A DNA stretch of 46,512 nucleotides from Rhodospirillaceae bacterium (GTDB taxonomy: Bacteria; Pseudomonadota; Alphaproteobacteria; UBA8366), in contig PBOR01000017.1 in assembly GCA_002724395.1 (NCBI GenBank), positions 1-46,512 of the forward strand. The letters are read 5' to 3'. A model generated the notes under the pieces. It saw only the letters and a list, made by a program, of their open reading frames with translations, ran no database searches and had not been told where the DNA came from. The translations under genes were made by a program, and so were the position numbers. Of the stretch, positions 1 to 9,072 are shown piece after piece (position 1 is the first letter of the stretch; each line of letters starts with the position of its first letter).

Positions 1-495
1 ACCTGCTATAACGGCCCCCACGTCATAACCAGCATTGTCGAGACCAAAGATGATTGCAAAAACCCAAATAGCAAGCTTTATGCTCTTACGGATAATGGGT
101 ATTAGTTGATCGCCGAGGTCACTCTCAGAACTCGCTACTTTAGGAGCTATATATTCTTGCACGAGTACATCGAAAAGGCGCGCTACAAACCAAGCAATAG
201 ATATAAAGATGAGAAAATAGAAACCTTTAGAAAACCATCCACCTAAGGTCAGAGGCAGGGCCAGTGTGGAAATTGCCCAATAAAAACCTACTAACGTCAG
301 CACAAAGGTGAATGGCTCTGCTATGGTATCGATTAGTATGTCATCAAACTTTGTCGTTGTAGCGCTCGAAAGTTTTTTGGCGATATTTTTGAATAACCAA
401 TAGAGAATTCGGCCAACGACCAAACTACCTGCAACAATGCTAAAGGCGATAGACCATTGCAAAAGGGTATTGCCGTAAAACACTTCTTCCAACAT
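1..495 (-). CDS. MscS-family mechanosensitive ion channel, N-terminal part (runs off window)
   Basis: The open frame starts at the ATG at 495 and stays open to base 1, giving 165 residues of a longer protein. A GGGGAG ribosome site lies about ten bases before the start. The translation has three or four hydrophobic segments separated by short charged loops. It ends in FGLDNAGYDVGAVIAG, the lead-in to the pore-lining helix of MscS channels, which normally continues with a Gly/Ala-rich LGIGG-like stretch. MscS proteins are inner-membrane channels that release solutes on hypo-osmotic shock. The beta domain and C-terminus are outside the window, so the subfamily cannot be set. It is divergent from the next gene, with a 104-bp gap that should hold both promoters. 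Confidence 0.82.
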   Translation of the reverse strand, partial: MLEEVFYGNTLLQWSIAFSIVAGSLVVGRILYWLFKNIAKKLSSATTTKFDDILIDTIAEPFTFVLTLVGFYWAISTLALPLTLGGWFSKGFYFLIFISIAWFVARLFDVLVQEYIAPKVASSESDLGDQLIPIIRKSIKLAIWVFAIIFGLDNAGYDVGAVIAG

Positions 496-599
496 TTCCT
501 GCAACTCCCCTGATTGCAAAGACCGCGTTTGGGTCCCTAACCAAAGCCGGTCTATAACAGGTGATAATAACCAAGTATATCTTCCGATAGGGGAATATC

Positions 600-1391
600 A
601 TGCAAAAAATACCCGTCCCGCCTTATGGTAATATTCACTATCGGATCGATGACTTCATCAGACCATGGGATAATGCGGATACAGTCTTCTGTGTACATGG
701 ATTTTGCGAATCTTCGGCGGCCTGGAATCCTTGGATCCCCTATCTGGGTAAACTTAATCGGGTTGTGCGGTACGATCAAAGAGGCTTCGGCCAATCGACC
801 CCTATGCCTATCGATTTCCCTTGGTCCCTAGACGTACTCGCGGATGACCTCATTACCCTGATAGAGACAGTCTCAAATAAACCCGTACATATTATAGGCG
901 CTAAGATCGGTGGACCTGCAACCGTGCGCGCCGCTGTCAAGCGCCCAGACCTTGTGAAAACCCTCACACTATGCAGCACCCCCATTAAAGGTCCTAACGG
1001 AGTCCCGGTAGGACAATTGATGGCAGAACAAGGCATGCGATCTTATGCGGAAACTACTATGGGCCCGCGTCTGCATGGCATGCCTCAAGAAGCAATCGAC
1101 TGGTGGATCAACTTGATGTCCGCCACCGCACCCTCGACCGCCATTGGCTTTATGAACCATGTCTCAAAAATCGATGTCGAGACAGACCTGCCCAACCTGC
1201 AGTGCCCAACCCTCGTTATTACCGTGGACTGCCCTAAACGCCCTATGGAGCACACTAAAATTTGGCAGGCGAGTATTCCAAATTCTGAACTTGTCGTGCT
1301 GGAGTCGGATTCATACCACCTGTCGGTCACTGAGGCGGATCAGTGTGCGAAACTAAGCGCGGCATTTATCGAAAAGTACTCTTCTTCTTAA
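600..1391 (+). CDS. alpha/beta hydrolase-fold protein lacking the nucleophile serine
   Basis: This 263-residue protein has the plan of a single-domain alpha/beta hydrolase: the oxyanion-hole strand VFCVHGF (29-35), the DQRGFGQS loop (59-66), a nucleophile elbow at 98-105, a possible acid D210 and a terminal His H240. At the elbow the usual G-x-S-x-G reads G-A-K-I-G, so Lys102 stands where the catalytic Ser should be. The codon is AAG and the frame is intact around it. The start has an AGGGGA site eight bases upstream. It may be a non-hydrolytic member (a binding protein or a lyase-like enzyme) or an inactive paralogue. It stands alone, divergent from the MscS gene and convergent with the crotonase gene. 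Confidence 0.85.
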   Translation: MQKIPVPPYGNIHYRIDDFIRPWDNADTVFCVHGFCESSAAWNPWIPYLGKLNRVVRYDQRGFGQSTPMPIDFPWSLDVLADDLITLIETVSNKPVHIIGAKIGGPATVRAAVKRPDLVKTLTLCSTPIKGPNGVPVGQLMAEQGMRSYAETTMGPRLHGMPQEAIDWWINLMSATAPSTAIGFMNHVSKIDVETDLPNLQCPTLVITVDCPKRPMEHTKIWQASIPNSELVVLESDSYHLSVTEADQCAKLSAAFIEKYSSS

Positions 1392-1424
1392 AAGGAAACA
1401 GAGCACTGCTTGAGTTCCTTTTAA
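1388..1424. terminator. candidate terminator hairpin after the hydrolase gene
   Basis: TTAAAAGGAA at 1388-1397 is the exact reverse complement of TTCCTTTTAA at 1415-1424, with a 17-base loop. The left arm overlaps the hydrolase stop codon. The arms carry A- and T-runs, so the hairpin could work in either direction between the convergent genes. The stem is AU-rich and the loop is long, so this is only a candidate. Confidence 0.4.
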
Positions 1425-1641
1425 AGCCACCACCAATATGCACTATCAAAGACCACCATCGCCCGTCTGATTTATCCCAACACGTTTGTACAGGCGTTGA
1501 GATTGCTCGAAGGCCTCGTTGGCTTCGGTTTGCGTTGGACTATTTCTCAGACTGGCATGGAGGGAATCGACAGGCATTCACCCCGCGTACACTGTCATCG
1601 AAAAACAAGAAATACTGCCGCTCATTACATCCGCACCAAAT

Positions 1642-2430
1642 TCATCGTCCCTTAAACACCGGGTCTCGCTTTTCGCGCCAGGCTTCATGAGCTTCGGTTT
1701 TATCTTCCGTCTGCTCGAGCACCATAAAACGGTAAAGGTCAATCATTGCAGCATCAGTTTGGTTCGGTATATCTATGCCACGATTGAGCGACTCCTTAGT
1801 CAATCGCGCCGCAAGCGGCGGCAGATCACATAGGTGATCAGCGATTTCCATCGCTTTTGACATCATGTTTTTGTGCGGCTGAATCCATTGAGCCACTCCG
1901 ACCCGAAATGCATCATCAGCCTCCAATGGAAACCCCATGGCAAGTTTCATTGCATTACCTCGACCGGCTAGTCGTGCCATCCGCGACGCACCCCCATGGT
2001 TTGGAATTATTCCTAGCGCAACCTGTGGCAAACGCCACTCTGCTTTATCAGATGCTATAATCATATCGCAGCAAAACGTTACAATGGCGCCAACACCAAT
2101 AGCATAGCCGTTAACGGCGCATAGAATCGGTTTTGGGAAATCAGAAATTGAATTTGTTGCAAATTTCCGAAACCCGGCCATACGCTTGATAAAAGCTTCA
2201 GCAGATTGCGTATTGTGCGTTTTTTTTTGTTTCAAATTAGCACCAGCAGAAAATGCAGACCCGGCCTCGTCGCCGGTCAAGATCACGCACCGGATGTCAT
2301 CGTCTTCGGTTGCCTCGTCTAAATAGACTGGCAATTCGCTATTATAGTCATCGCCCCATGCATTTCGTGCTTCCGGACGGCTTAAGGTTAGTGTCATGAT
2401 ATGATGGCGTTTTTCGCAAAGCACCGGCAT
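1642..2430 (-). CDS. enoyl-CoA hydratase/isomerase (crotonase) family protein
   Basis: A 262-residue crotonase-fold protein. The oxyanion-hole segments are visible as SAGANLKQ (61-68) and NGYAIGVGA (107-115), followed by the EWRLPQVALGIIPNHGG block (131-147). Classical enoyl-CoA hydratases carry Glu in L-P-E at this point; here it is Gln136, which argues against plain hydratase chemistry. The ATG at 2430 is chosen because it lies ten bases after the upstream amidohydrolase stop with a GGGACA site. A longer frame from 2520 would overlap that gene by 80 bases. It is the last gene of a leftward three-gene operon. Substrate unknown, presumably an acyl-CoA. Confidence 0.85.
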   Translation of the reverse strand: MPVLCEKRHHIMTLTLSRPEARNAWGDDYNSELPVYLDEATEDDDIRCVILTGDEAGSAFSAGANLKQKKTHNTQSAEAFIKRMAGFRKFATNSISDFPKPILCAVNGYAIGVGAIVTFCCDMIIASDKAEWRLPQVALGIIPNHGGASRMARLAGRGNAMKLAMGFPLEADDAFRVGVAQWIQPHKNMMSKAMEIADHLCDLPPLAARLTKESLNRGIDIPNQTDAAMIDLYRFMVLEQTEDKTEAHEAWREKRDPVFKGR

Positions 2431-2440
2431 TGGACTGTCC

Positions 2441-3766
2441 CTACATATTATCGATAAACTTGATTTGGCCAGGGTCCGGATGGATGACGTATTTGTGCTC
2501 GGACGACAGCGTATCGACAAAAATACCGCCCTCCTTCGTCACTAGGCGAATTTTTTCCTTATGCTGGAGATTGGTGATATCAGCCAGAACGTCGCCTTCC
2601 ACCGCCACCACATCTGCAAGCTTACCGACCTCCAGCGACCCAAGGGTTTTTGACAAACCCACAGCTTCAGCCGCGCGAATGGTTGAGGTATGGATCGCCT
2701 CCATCGGGGTCATGCCGTGCTCGACATAAAGCTCGAGTTCCATAGCATTTTCACCCATATGAGGATCCATGGTGGTATCCGTTCCCATAAAAATATGGAC
2801 GCCCGCCTTATGCATTTTCTTAAACGCCTCGTAGCAATAAGGTTGAACCTGTTTTAATTTCTTTAGAATACTCGGCGCTGTACCGATTTGACGACGCACC
2901 TCTATAGCATGGTCCGATCGATGGATCAGCGTCGGCGTTACCGGTTTGCCAGCTGCCTTGATCATCTCAATTGTTTCGTCATCGACGAACACCATATGCT
3001 CGATCGTATCTACATCTGCTTCCAAACACATGCGGTGCGCTTGTGGTGTCCAACAATGGGCCGCGACTGGCTTCTTGAAAGCGTGTGCCTCATCAACAAT
3101 CGCCTCCAGTTCTTCCATAGTTATATTTCGGGAGTCAGGGTCATCATGAGCATGGCTACCACCGGATACACATGCTTTGATCACATCCGCACCAAGCCGA
3201 ATATATTCACGTACTCGCTCACGGACCGCCCATGGGCCCGTCACTGTCGCGCCCGGAACACGCGGTGCGGCGCGCGGAATATTCATATCGTGATGTGATC
3301 CCGTGGTCACCACACGCCCACACGCAATAACGCGGGGTCCCGGCACTAAACCCAAGTCAATTGAATCGCGTACCGCGCAAATTTCTGCAGTCAAATGACC
3401 ATAGGGCGATTCGCGCCCCATATCGCGAAGCGTAGTGAACCCCATCTCGAAACAGCGATGCGCATGGTACAGCGTATAAAATTGCTGAAGCTGCGGCGTC
3501 ACCTCGAAGATACCGATCCGGTAATTCGAGAAGGAACAGGCATTGATCGTTGAGAGATGAAGGTGACAGTCGAATAAGCCCGGCATGACGGTACAGTTAC
3601 TCGCGTCGATGACCTCCGCATTTTCGGGAATCTTATATTCGCCGGTTTTCGCCACCGCTTCAATTTTTTTGCCATTAATGACGACCAATGCATCTTTCAG
3701 GGCTTCGTCCTGAATACCATCAATCAGCCACCCAGCTTTTATTACCTTAAGAGGCGCACTCGCCAT
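2441..3766 (-). CDS. metal-dependent amidohydrolase (COG1228/prolidase-like)
   Basis: A 441-residue amidohydrolase-superfamily protein. The HxH metal motif is at 68-70 (FDCHLHLS). A Lys in VIKACVSGG near 195 is a likely carboxylated bridging ligand. Further His residues follow in VAAHCW and TIEHM, and the late Asp is in FMGTDTT. The end (GSLEVGKLADVVAVEGD) is the small beta-sandwich return typical of imidazolonepropionase and COG1228 enzymes. Some members of this group hydrolyse Xaa-Pro or Xaa-Arg/Lys dipeptides. The start has an AGGCGAGGA site. It sits between the CMD-domain gene (50-bp gap) and the crotonase gene (10 bp). No signal peptide, so probably cytoplasmic. Exact substrate not predictable. 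Confidence 0.88.
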   Translation of the reverse strand: MASAPLKVIKAGWLIDGIQDEALKDALVVINGKKIEAVAKTGEYKIPENAEVIDASNCTVMPGLFDCHLHLSTINACSFSNYRIGIFEVTPQLQQFYTLYHAHRCFEMGFTTLRDMGRESPYGHLTAEICAVRDSIDLGLVPGPRVIACGRVVTTGSHHDMNIPRAAPRVPGATVTGPWAVRERVREYIRLGADVIKACVSGGSHAHDDPDSRNITMEELEAIVDEAHAFKKPVAAHCWTPQAHRMCLEADVDTIEHMVFVDDETIEMIKAAGKPVTPTLIHRSDHAIEVRRQIGTAPSILKKLKQVQPYCYEAFKKMHKAGVHIFMGTDTTMDPHMGENAMELELYVEHGMTPMEAIHTSTIRAAEAVGLSKTLGSLEVGKLADVVAVEGDVLADITNLQHKEKIRLVTKEGGIFVDTLSSEHKYVIHPDPGQIKFIDNM

Positions 3767-3816
3767 ATCACGTCCTCGCCTTTTGAATAATTTTCACACC
3801 AACTTTAACGTATCGT

Positions 3817-4344
3817 TTAGGTCGGTTCCAGGTCGACCTCTAGCGCCTCTAGAAACCGAGCAACCATATTATAAGCACCTGTGAGCACCGAAAGCTCAAC
3901 GATCTCCGTCTCATTAAATTGTTCCTTCAAATCGGCAAAAACTGCAGAAGGCACCTGCACGTCTTGCGTCATAGCTTCTGCATAGGCCAATGCCACACGC
4001 TCGCGCGCATCAAACAAATCTATCGAACGCCAATTCGGCACAGCATCGATCTTCTCCTGGGGAACACCCTCGCCAAGTGCAATTGGAACGTGATCATTTA
4101 TCGGATAGTCAGCCGACATAAGGCCTGCCACATGCAGTATGACGATTTCGCGAATTTGCCCATCTAAAACCGATGCCCCCCGGATTGCCGACATAAAGTA
4201 GAACCAGGCCTCCGCAATTTTCGGATTATGCAGCAGAAGCTGAAATAAATACGGTAAATTGCCGCCGCGTTTTGCTTTAATGCCTTCAATCAAATTAGCT
4301 ATTTCCGGCTCGTCGGAGCCCTCCCGATAATTAAGCCGCGCCAT
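3817..4344 (-). CDS. carboxymuconolactone decarboxylase (CMD/AhpD-like) domain protein
   Basis: A 175-residue helical protein of the CMD family. The typical core is seen in LDGQIREIVILHVAGLM, followed by D-H-V-P-I-A-L and a late helix (TEIVELSVLTGAYNMVARF). The AhpD redox pair C-x-x-C is absent, so it is not a peroxidase-linked AhpD; it is nearer to the cysteine-free gamma-CMD class. The ATG at 4344 is preferred because AAGGTGAGG lies six to seven bases before it, and the GTG at 4356 is inside that site. It is the first gene of a leftward operon with an amidohydrolase and a crotonase, which hints at degradation of a ring- or amide-containing compound. Confidence 0.85.
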   Translation of the reverse strand: MARLNYREGSDEPEIANLIEGIKAKRGGNLPYLFQLLLHNPKIAEAWFYFMSAIRGASVLDGQIREIVILHVAGLMSADYPINDHVPIALGEGVPQEKIDAVPNWRSIDLFDARERVALAYAEAMTQDVQVPSAVFADLKEQFNETEIVELSVLTGAYNMVARFLEALEVDLEPT

Positions 4345-4565
4345 CGAATACCTCACCTTTTAAAACATCCAACCGGTTATGATCTAGCAGGCAATACCAA
4401 AATAGGGAATTGGGCTCCCTTAAAGTTTTGCATGCTCAAAAATTTCCTGCGCTATTATGACCTAAATTGGTATGCTTTGCGTCCCACTCCGAGCACGCGG
4501 CTCTTCACGGTCAGCTATCCGAATTAGAGTTACGCCCAAACGCCCATAAGGCCTAAAAATTCCGT

Positions 4566-6386
4566 ATGATCCCACCTCTTCTCATCCTCCGTAATATTAC
4601 GCTCAGCCTTGGCGATACAAATCTGCTCAGCGGAGCAGAACTTATTGTTTCTAAACGTGACCGAATTTGTCTTGTCGGCCGCAACGGATCGGGCAAATCG
4701 ACGCTACTCAAGATTGCCGCAGGTCAGGTAGAGGCCGATGATGGCGAGCGATATGTAGAGCCAGGCGCTACCCTGCGCTATCTGCCCCAAGAACCAAATT
4801 TAACAGGCTACGAAACCACACGAGCTTATGCAGAAGGAGAACTAGCACCTGGCGATGACCCTCACCGCGCGCAATACCTCCTGGAACAATTAGGCCTTAC
4901 TGGTGAAGAAAATCCATTGACGCTCTCAGGTGGCGAAGCACGCCGTTGCGCTATCGCCCGCACATTGACGTCTGAACCCGATATTTTGTTTTTGGACGAG
5001 CCCACAAATCACCTCGACCTACCAGCCATCGAATGGCTCGAAAATGAATTAAAAAATAGCCGTTCCGCGCTAGTACTCGTAAGCCATGACCGGCGGTTTC
5101 TCGAGAACCTTTCGCGAAGAACTGTTTGGCTAAACATGGGCGTCACCCAACAAATCGAGAAAAGCTTCACTGCCTTCGAGCCTTGGCGCGATAAATGGTT
5201 CGAACAGGAAGAACTCAACCGCCATAAACTCGACCGCAAGATTGCTTAGGAATTGCATTGGCTGAATCGAGGCGTTACGGCACGCAGAAAGCGCAATCAG
5301 GGCCGTCTCAGAGCCCTTAACGCACTCCGTGCGGAGCGACGAAGTCAAAAGGCGTTCATCGGTGATGTGAAGCTAACCACGACCGAAGGTAACCGTGCAG
5401 GTAAATTGGTCATCGAAACAAGTTCTATCGGCAAAACTTACGATGATGCTCCCATAGTTCGAGATCTTTCAATCCGCATTCAAAGCGGCGACCGCATCGG
5501 TATTGTCGGGCCCAACGGTGCCGGCAAAACGACACTTCTCAATTTGTTGACCGGTTTATTAACGCCCGATGAAGGCAGCGTACGTCTTGGCCCAACCCTT
5601 CAAATGGTGACACTTGATCAACGGCGTGAAAGCCTAGACGCGAACATCAGCCTTCAAGATGCACTCGCCGGTGGCGGACAGAATGTGGAAGTCGGCGGCC
5701 AATCCCGTCATGTGATCAGCTATATGAAAGATTTTTTATTTCAACCAGAGCAAGCTCGCACAGCAGTTAGCGCCTTATCTGGTGGCGAACGCGGCCGCCT
5801 AATGCTGGCTCGGGCTCTAGCACGTCCCTCAAATCTATTGGTACTCGACGAACCGACCAACGATCTCGACCTTGAAACATTAGACCTATTGCAAGAAATG
5901 TTAAGCGACTTTGATGGAACAGTCTTGCTAGTGAGCCATGACCGTGACTTTCTCGACCGCGTGGTCACGGCCGTAGTTGTTGCAGAGGGCGACGGTAAGT
6001 GGGTGGCCTATGCGGGCGGATATAGCGACATGATCACCCAACGCGGTCACAAAGACGGGCCAGAGCCTAAAACGACAGTCTCTACAAAAAAATCATCTGG
6101 AAAAAGACCCGTCAGCAAAAAGCCTAAGAAGACAGGACAATCATTTTCGAACAATAGCGGCCTGACCTTTACCGACAAACATCTTCTTAAGACCTTACCA
6201 GGAAAAATAGAAACACTGCAAAAATGCGTTGATGAATACAATGCCACCCTTGCTATAGAAGGGCTTTATGAGCGAGACCCGCAGGCCTTCAGCTTGACGA
6301 CAGACAAACTCACCGAAGCAGCAACGGCGCTCGCAGAGGCGGAAGAACAATGGCTGACCCTGGAGATGAAACGCGAGGAGGGTTAA
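4566..6386 (+). pseudogene. uup: uup-type ABC-F ATPase interrupted by an in-frame TAG
   Basis: Two reading frames (4566-5249 and 5253-6386) lie in the same phase and are separated only by a TAG at 5247-5249. Joined they give 606 codons, the usual length of Uup. Half one has Walker A GRNGSGKST (38-46), signature LSGGEARR and Walker B ILFLDEPTNHLD. Half two has GPNGAGKTT, LSGGERGR, LLVLDEPTNDLD and a C-terminal coiled-coil tail. The amber falls in the linker between halves (RKIA-stop-ELHWLNRGVTARR), where homologues have a Gln or Glu codon, so one base change explains it. Alternatives are read-through, separate translation of half two from a weak TTG at 5253, or a sequencing error. Both halves keep all motifs, so the event is recent. 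ABC-F proteins act on the ribosome E site; Uup also affects transposon excision. Confidence 0.85.
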
Positions 6387-6482
6387 GATCCTATTCCACA
6401 GACTTAACGTGAACTAAATGGCTGTGATAAAAAAATGTTGCGGCTACCATGGTTTTATCCAGCCGCACGGAGACTAAAAGCC

Positions 6483-7301
6483 ATGAAGCGGATTTACACT
6501 TGGGGCGCCCAACCAGCGCTAAGAAACGTAACGTTAGCAGATCTAAGAGCCGGCAAAGGAAACCGTAAATTCACTCAAGTGAAAGTTTCCATTGAAGACG
6601 AGGCTGCCGCCGCTGCGGAATCTGACATCGACATGATTGTCTGCACATCGCCTACTGTCGACGCGGTACGCCGAGGTAATAATACTAATTTCTTAACTGC
6701 CACTATTGCCTTTCAAAACTTTCCCACCGAAACAGATGTCTTGCGGGAGGCCTTCCGCGTTTTAACGCTGGGTGCTGATGCGATACTGACACCCCGGAAC
6801 CTCGATATTGTCACCATGTTAGCCAAAGAAGATATTCCAGTCATGGGGCATTTGGGTTTAGTACCGCGTAAATCCACTTGGACGGGCGGTCTGCGTGCAG
6901 TCGGTAAAACCGCTAAGGAAGCCATAGCGCTTTTTGATAAAATTCGGCAGCTGGAAGATGCTGGCGCAGCACTGGTCGAAGTGGAGGTAGTACCTGGACC
7001 GGTCATGGCGGAAATTTCCAAACGTACCGGCCTCATCACCATATCTTTGGGATCGGGTTCCGGCGCAGATGTAATGTATCTCTTTATGGAAGATTTGACT
7101 GGCGAAAACCCCGACCCACCGCGCCATGCCCGCGCCTTCGGCGATTTAGCCCGACTACAAAAACAAATTCAAGAAGAACGGATCAATGCGATAACTGCCT
7201 TCCAGCAAGCCGCCTCAAACGGGCAATTCCCTGGAGCCGATGAAACTGTCTCCATCGAGCCTGCGGAACTAGAAAGTTTTTTAATGAAATTGGACCAATA
7301 A
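6483..7301 (+). CDS. PanB-like (ketopantoate hydroxymethyltransferase fold) protein
   Basis: The 272-residue product matches PanB in its second half: VMGHLGLVPRKS (120-131), a GG..AVGKTA.EAI segment, then LEDAGAALVEVEVVP, whose E168 corresponds to the catalytic Glu of PanB, and the GSGSGADV motif. The first half differs. The G-D-S-L-G-M metal loop and the later K-x-E-G-G motif are not visible; DMIVCTSPT and AILTPRN stand at those places. It is therefore probably not a pantothenate enzyme but a related TIM-barrel aldolase of unknown substrate. The ATG at 6483 has GGAG about ten bases upstream; an upstream start at 6435 lacks such a site. It follows uup by 96 bases and is convergent with the rhodanese gene. 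Confidence 0.7.
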   Translation: MKRIYTWGAQPALRNVTLADLRAGKGNRKFTQVKVSIEDEAAAAAESDIDMIVCTSPTVDAVRRGNNTNFLTATIAFQNFPTETDVLREAFRVLTLGADAILTPRNLDIVTMLAKEDIPVMGHLGLVPRKSTWTGGLRAVGKTAKEAIALFDKIRQLEDAGAALVEVEVVPGPVMAEISKRTGLITISLGSGSGADVMYLFMEDLTGENPDPPRHARAFGDLARLQKQIQEERINAITAFQQAASNGQFPGADETVSIEPAELESFLMKLDQ

Positions 7302-7325
7302 TCACTCCGACTTAAGAGACCGGTT

Positions 7326-8936
7326 TCAACCGCCTGCCACTTTAAACCGCTGGTCGCCATCAGACGCCATTTGATTGACCAACTCGATTTCCCAAGCGAG
7401 ATATTCCTCCATTGCTGCTTCCATATCCTCATCCTGTTCCCGCGCCTTCAAACGGATATCGAGCGGTTCACTCACCATACTTGTCGGACCTTGCTCCAGC
7501 GGCAACCCCGCCGCCGCCCAAGCAGCCGTGCCACCAGATAAAACAGCCGCTGGGATGGATAAAGCCGCCGCATCTTCAGCCGCCAACTGGGCCAAGGCAC
7601 CATCGGACGAGGTGAAAACCAAGGTCTCGGTTTTTGGTAATTTACTTATGTCCTCAGCTAAAAAGGTGCGTAGGATAAATTTAGCGCCGGGGATATGGCC
7701 GTCATAATATTGTTTGCTCATCGCACAATCGACAACTACTGCCTTACCCGCAGAGAGCTTTTCATCTAACTCTGAGGGCGACACAGAAGTTAAAGACGAA
7801 TTACCAAGGCCAAGCACCGCAGGGCTATAAACACCTTTCTCCAAATCTCCTCCAGTTTGATCCATTCGAAGGACATAAACTTCCCAACCCATTTGCATGA
7901 GCCAAGATGCGGTCATCGTGGCCCGCACCCCATTGTTATCTACGAGTACGACCCGCGCGCCCCAAATACCACAGTGACGATCAGTCTCCTGAATGAGCTG
8001 GCCGCCAGGAATATGCTTCACACCCGCCAAATGACCAGCGGCATACTCATCGTGCATCCGGACATCGAATAAATAAAGTGTTCGATCTCCGGCCTCCCTC
8101 TGCCATTGAGTAAGCGTTGCGGCATCTATCGTCTTTATGCCTTCCCGCGCGGCAACTGTTGCTGCAGCTGCTTCCGCTGCTTCTCTCCCAGCCTGCGTAA
8201 CCTCCGGCACCGAAGCGGTAGCACCTTCAATAATCTCGTAACCCGCCAAATGCCAACCCTGGGTGCCGTTCATCAAAGAAACGACTTTGTTTGGAAAACC
8301 CGCACTGATAAGTGCTTGTGCACCAATGATGCTGCGGGTCCGCCCGCCGCAATTAACCACCACCTGGGTGTCCGAGGATGGTACTAGATCCCTAAATCGA
8401 TAGACCAGTTCCGCACCGGGTACGCTGATTGCAGTCGGGATGCTATTCACATGATATTCCTCATAGGACCGGCTATCGAATAGCGCCATATCCGTGCCAC
8501 TGTCCATCATCTCTTTGAGCTGCTTAGCAGTAATATAGGGCGTCCCCGCTTCATGCTCGATCACCTCAGCAAACGCCTTACTGGGCACATGCACACCGCT
8601 ATAAAGGCGATAGCCTGCCGCATCCCAAGCCGCGATTCCACCATCTAAGACAGACATTTCGCCGTAGCCTAATGCCGCCATACGGTTCGCTGCACGTAAC
8701 GCCAATCCTTCGCCATCGTCGCACCAGACAACGCGGGCAGATCGACGAGGTACCAAGGCGTCGATAATTGCCTCCAACCTTCCCAAAGGTACACAGGACG
8801 CCATCAATATATGACGCGCGTCGTACGTCACCTCTTCGCGTGCGTCCAACAGGGCGATTTCACCGCCGTCATGAAGCTGCGCTTTGAGAGTTTTGGCGTC
8901 GATTTGGGGAATCGGATGAGTCATAACTGCAATCAC
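7326..8936 (-). CDS. protein with four tandem rhodanese-like domains
   Basis: 536 residues forming four rhodanese folds at about 10-112, 135-235, 268-365 and 385-482. Each has the opening LxDxR-like strand and closing GG..AW-like helix, although domain 3 is degenerate. The active-site Cys is present in domain 1 (C72, WCDDGEG) and domain 2 (C196, NCGGRTRS). It is replaced in domain 3 (VDNNGVRA) and domain 4 (TSSDGAL). Active domains move sulfane sulfur between thiols or cyanide; the others may be structural. The frame can start at GTG 8936 or ATG 8924, neither with a convincing ribosome site. No signal peptide, so cytoplasmic. It is divergent from the aminotransferase gene. Confidence 0.85.
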   Translation of the reverse strand: MIAVMTHPIPQIDAKTLKAQLHDGGEIALLDAREEVTYDARHILMASCVPLGRLEAIIDALVPRRSARVVWCDDGEGLALRAANRMAALGYGEMSVLDGGIAAWDAAGYRLYSGVHVPSKAFAEVIEHEAGTPYITAKQLKEMMDSGTDMALFDSRSYEEYHVNSIPTAISVPGAELVYRFRDLVPSSDTQVVVNCGGRTRSIIGAQALISAGFPNKVVSLMNGTQGWHLAGYEIIEGATASVPEVTQAGREAAEAAAATVAAREGIKTIDAATLTQWQREAGDRTLYLFDVRMHDEYAAGHLAGVKHIPGGQLIQETDRHCGIWGARVVLVDNNGVRATMTASWLMQMGWEVYVLRMDQTGGDLEKGVYSPAVLGLGNSSLTSVSPSELDEKLSAGKAVVVDCAMSKQYYDGHIPGAKFILRTFLAEDISKLPKTETLVFTSSDGALAQLAAEDAAALSIPAAVLSGGTAAWAAAGLPLEQGPTSMVSEPLDIRLKAREQDEDMEAAMEEYLAWEIELVNQMASDGDQRFKVAGG

Positions 8937-9072
8937 TTTCTGCTGCGGCCTTTTAAATGATGAACTCGGTTATAAGATGCAAGCTGTGAAAGTCCAAGCA
9001 ACGCCGCATTAGTAGATTTGCCGCAGAAGAGTTAAAATGGGTTTAGTAAAGACCAGAGAAGGAACGCAACGA

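Noticed and set aside
1343-1690. Frame of about 115 codons overlapping the hydrolase end
   Set aside because: It runs through the hydrolase C-terminus and the hairpin, and has a composition unlike a protein domain and no ribosome site.
2888-3298. 136-codon plus-strand frame inside the amidohydrolase gene
   Set aside because: Shadow of a well-supported gene on the other strand.
5247-5249. TAG as pyrrolysine or reassigned codon
   Set aside because: TAG ends other genes in the window (for example at 2441 and 12800), and the position is not one linked to pyrrolysine.
5253-6386. Second half of uup as an independent gene starting at TTG 5253
   Set aside because: No ribosome site, and the protein would begin in the middle of a linker. 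A single base change in one gene explains the data better, though half-protein expression cannot be excluded.
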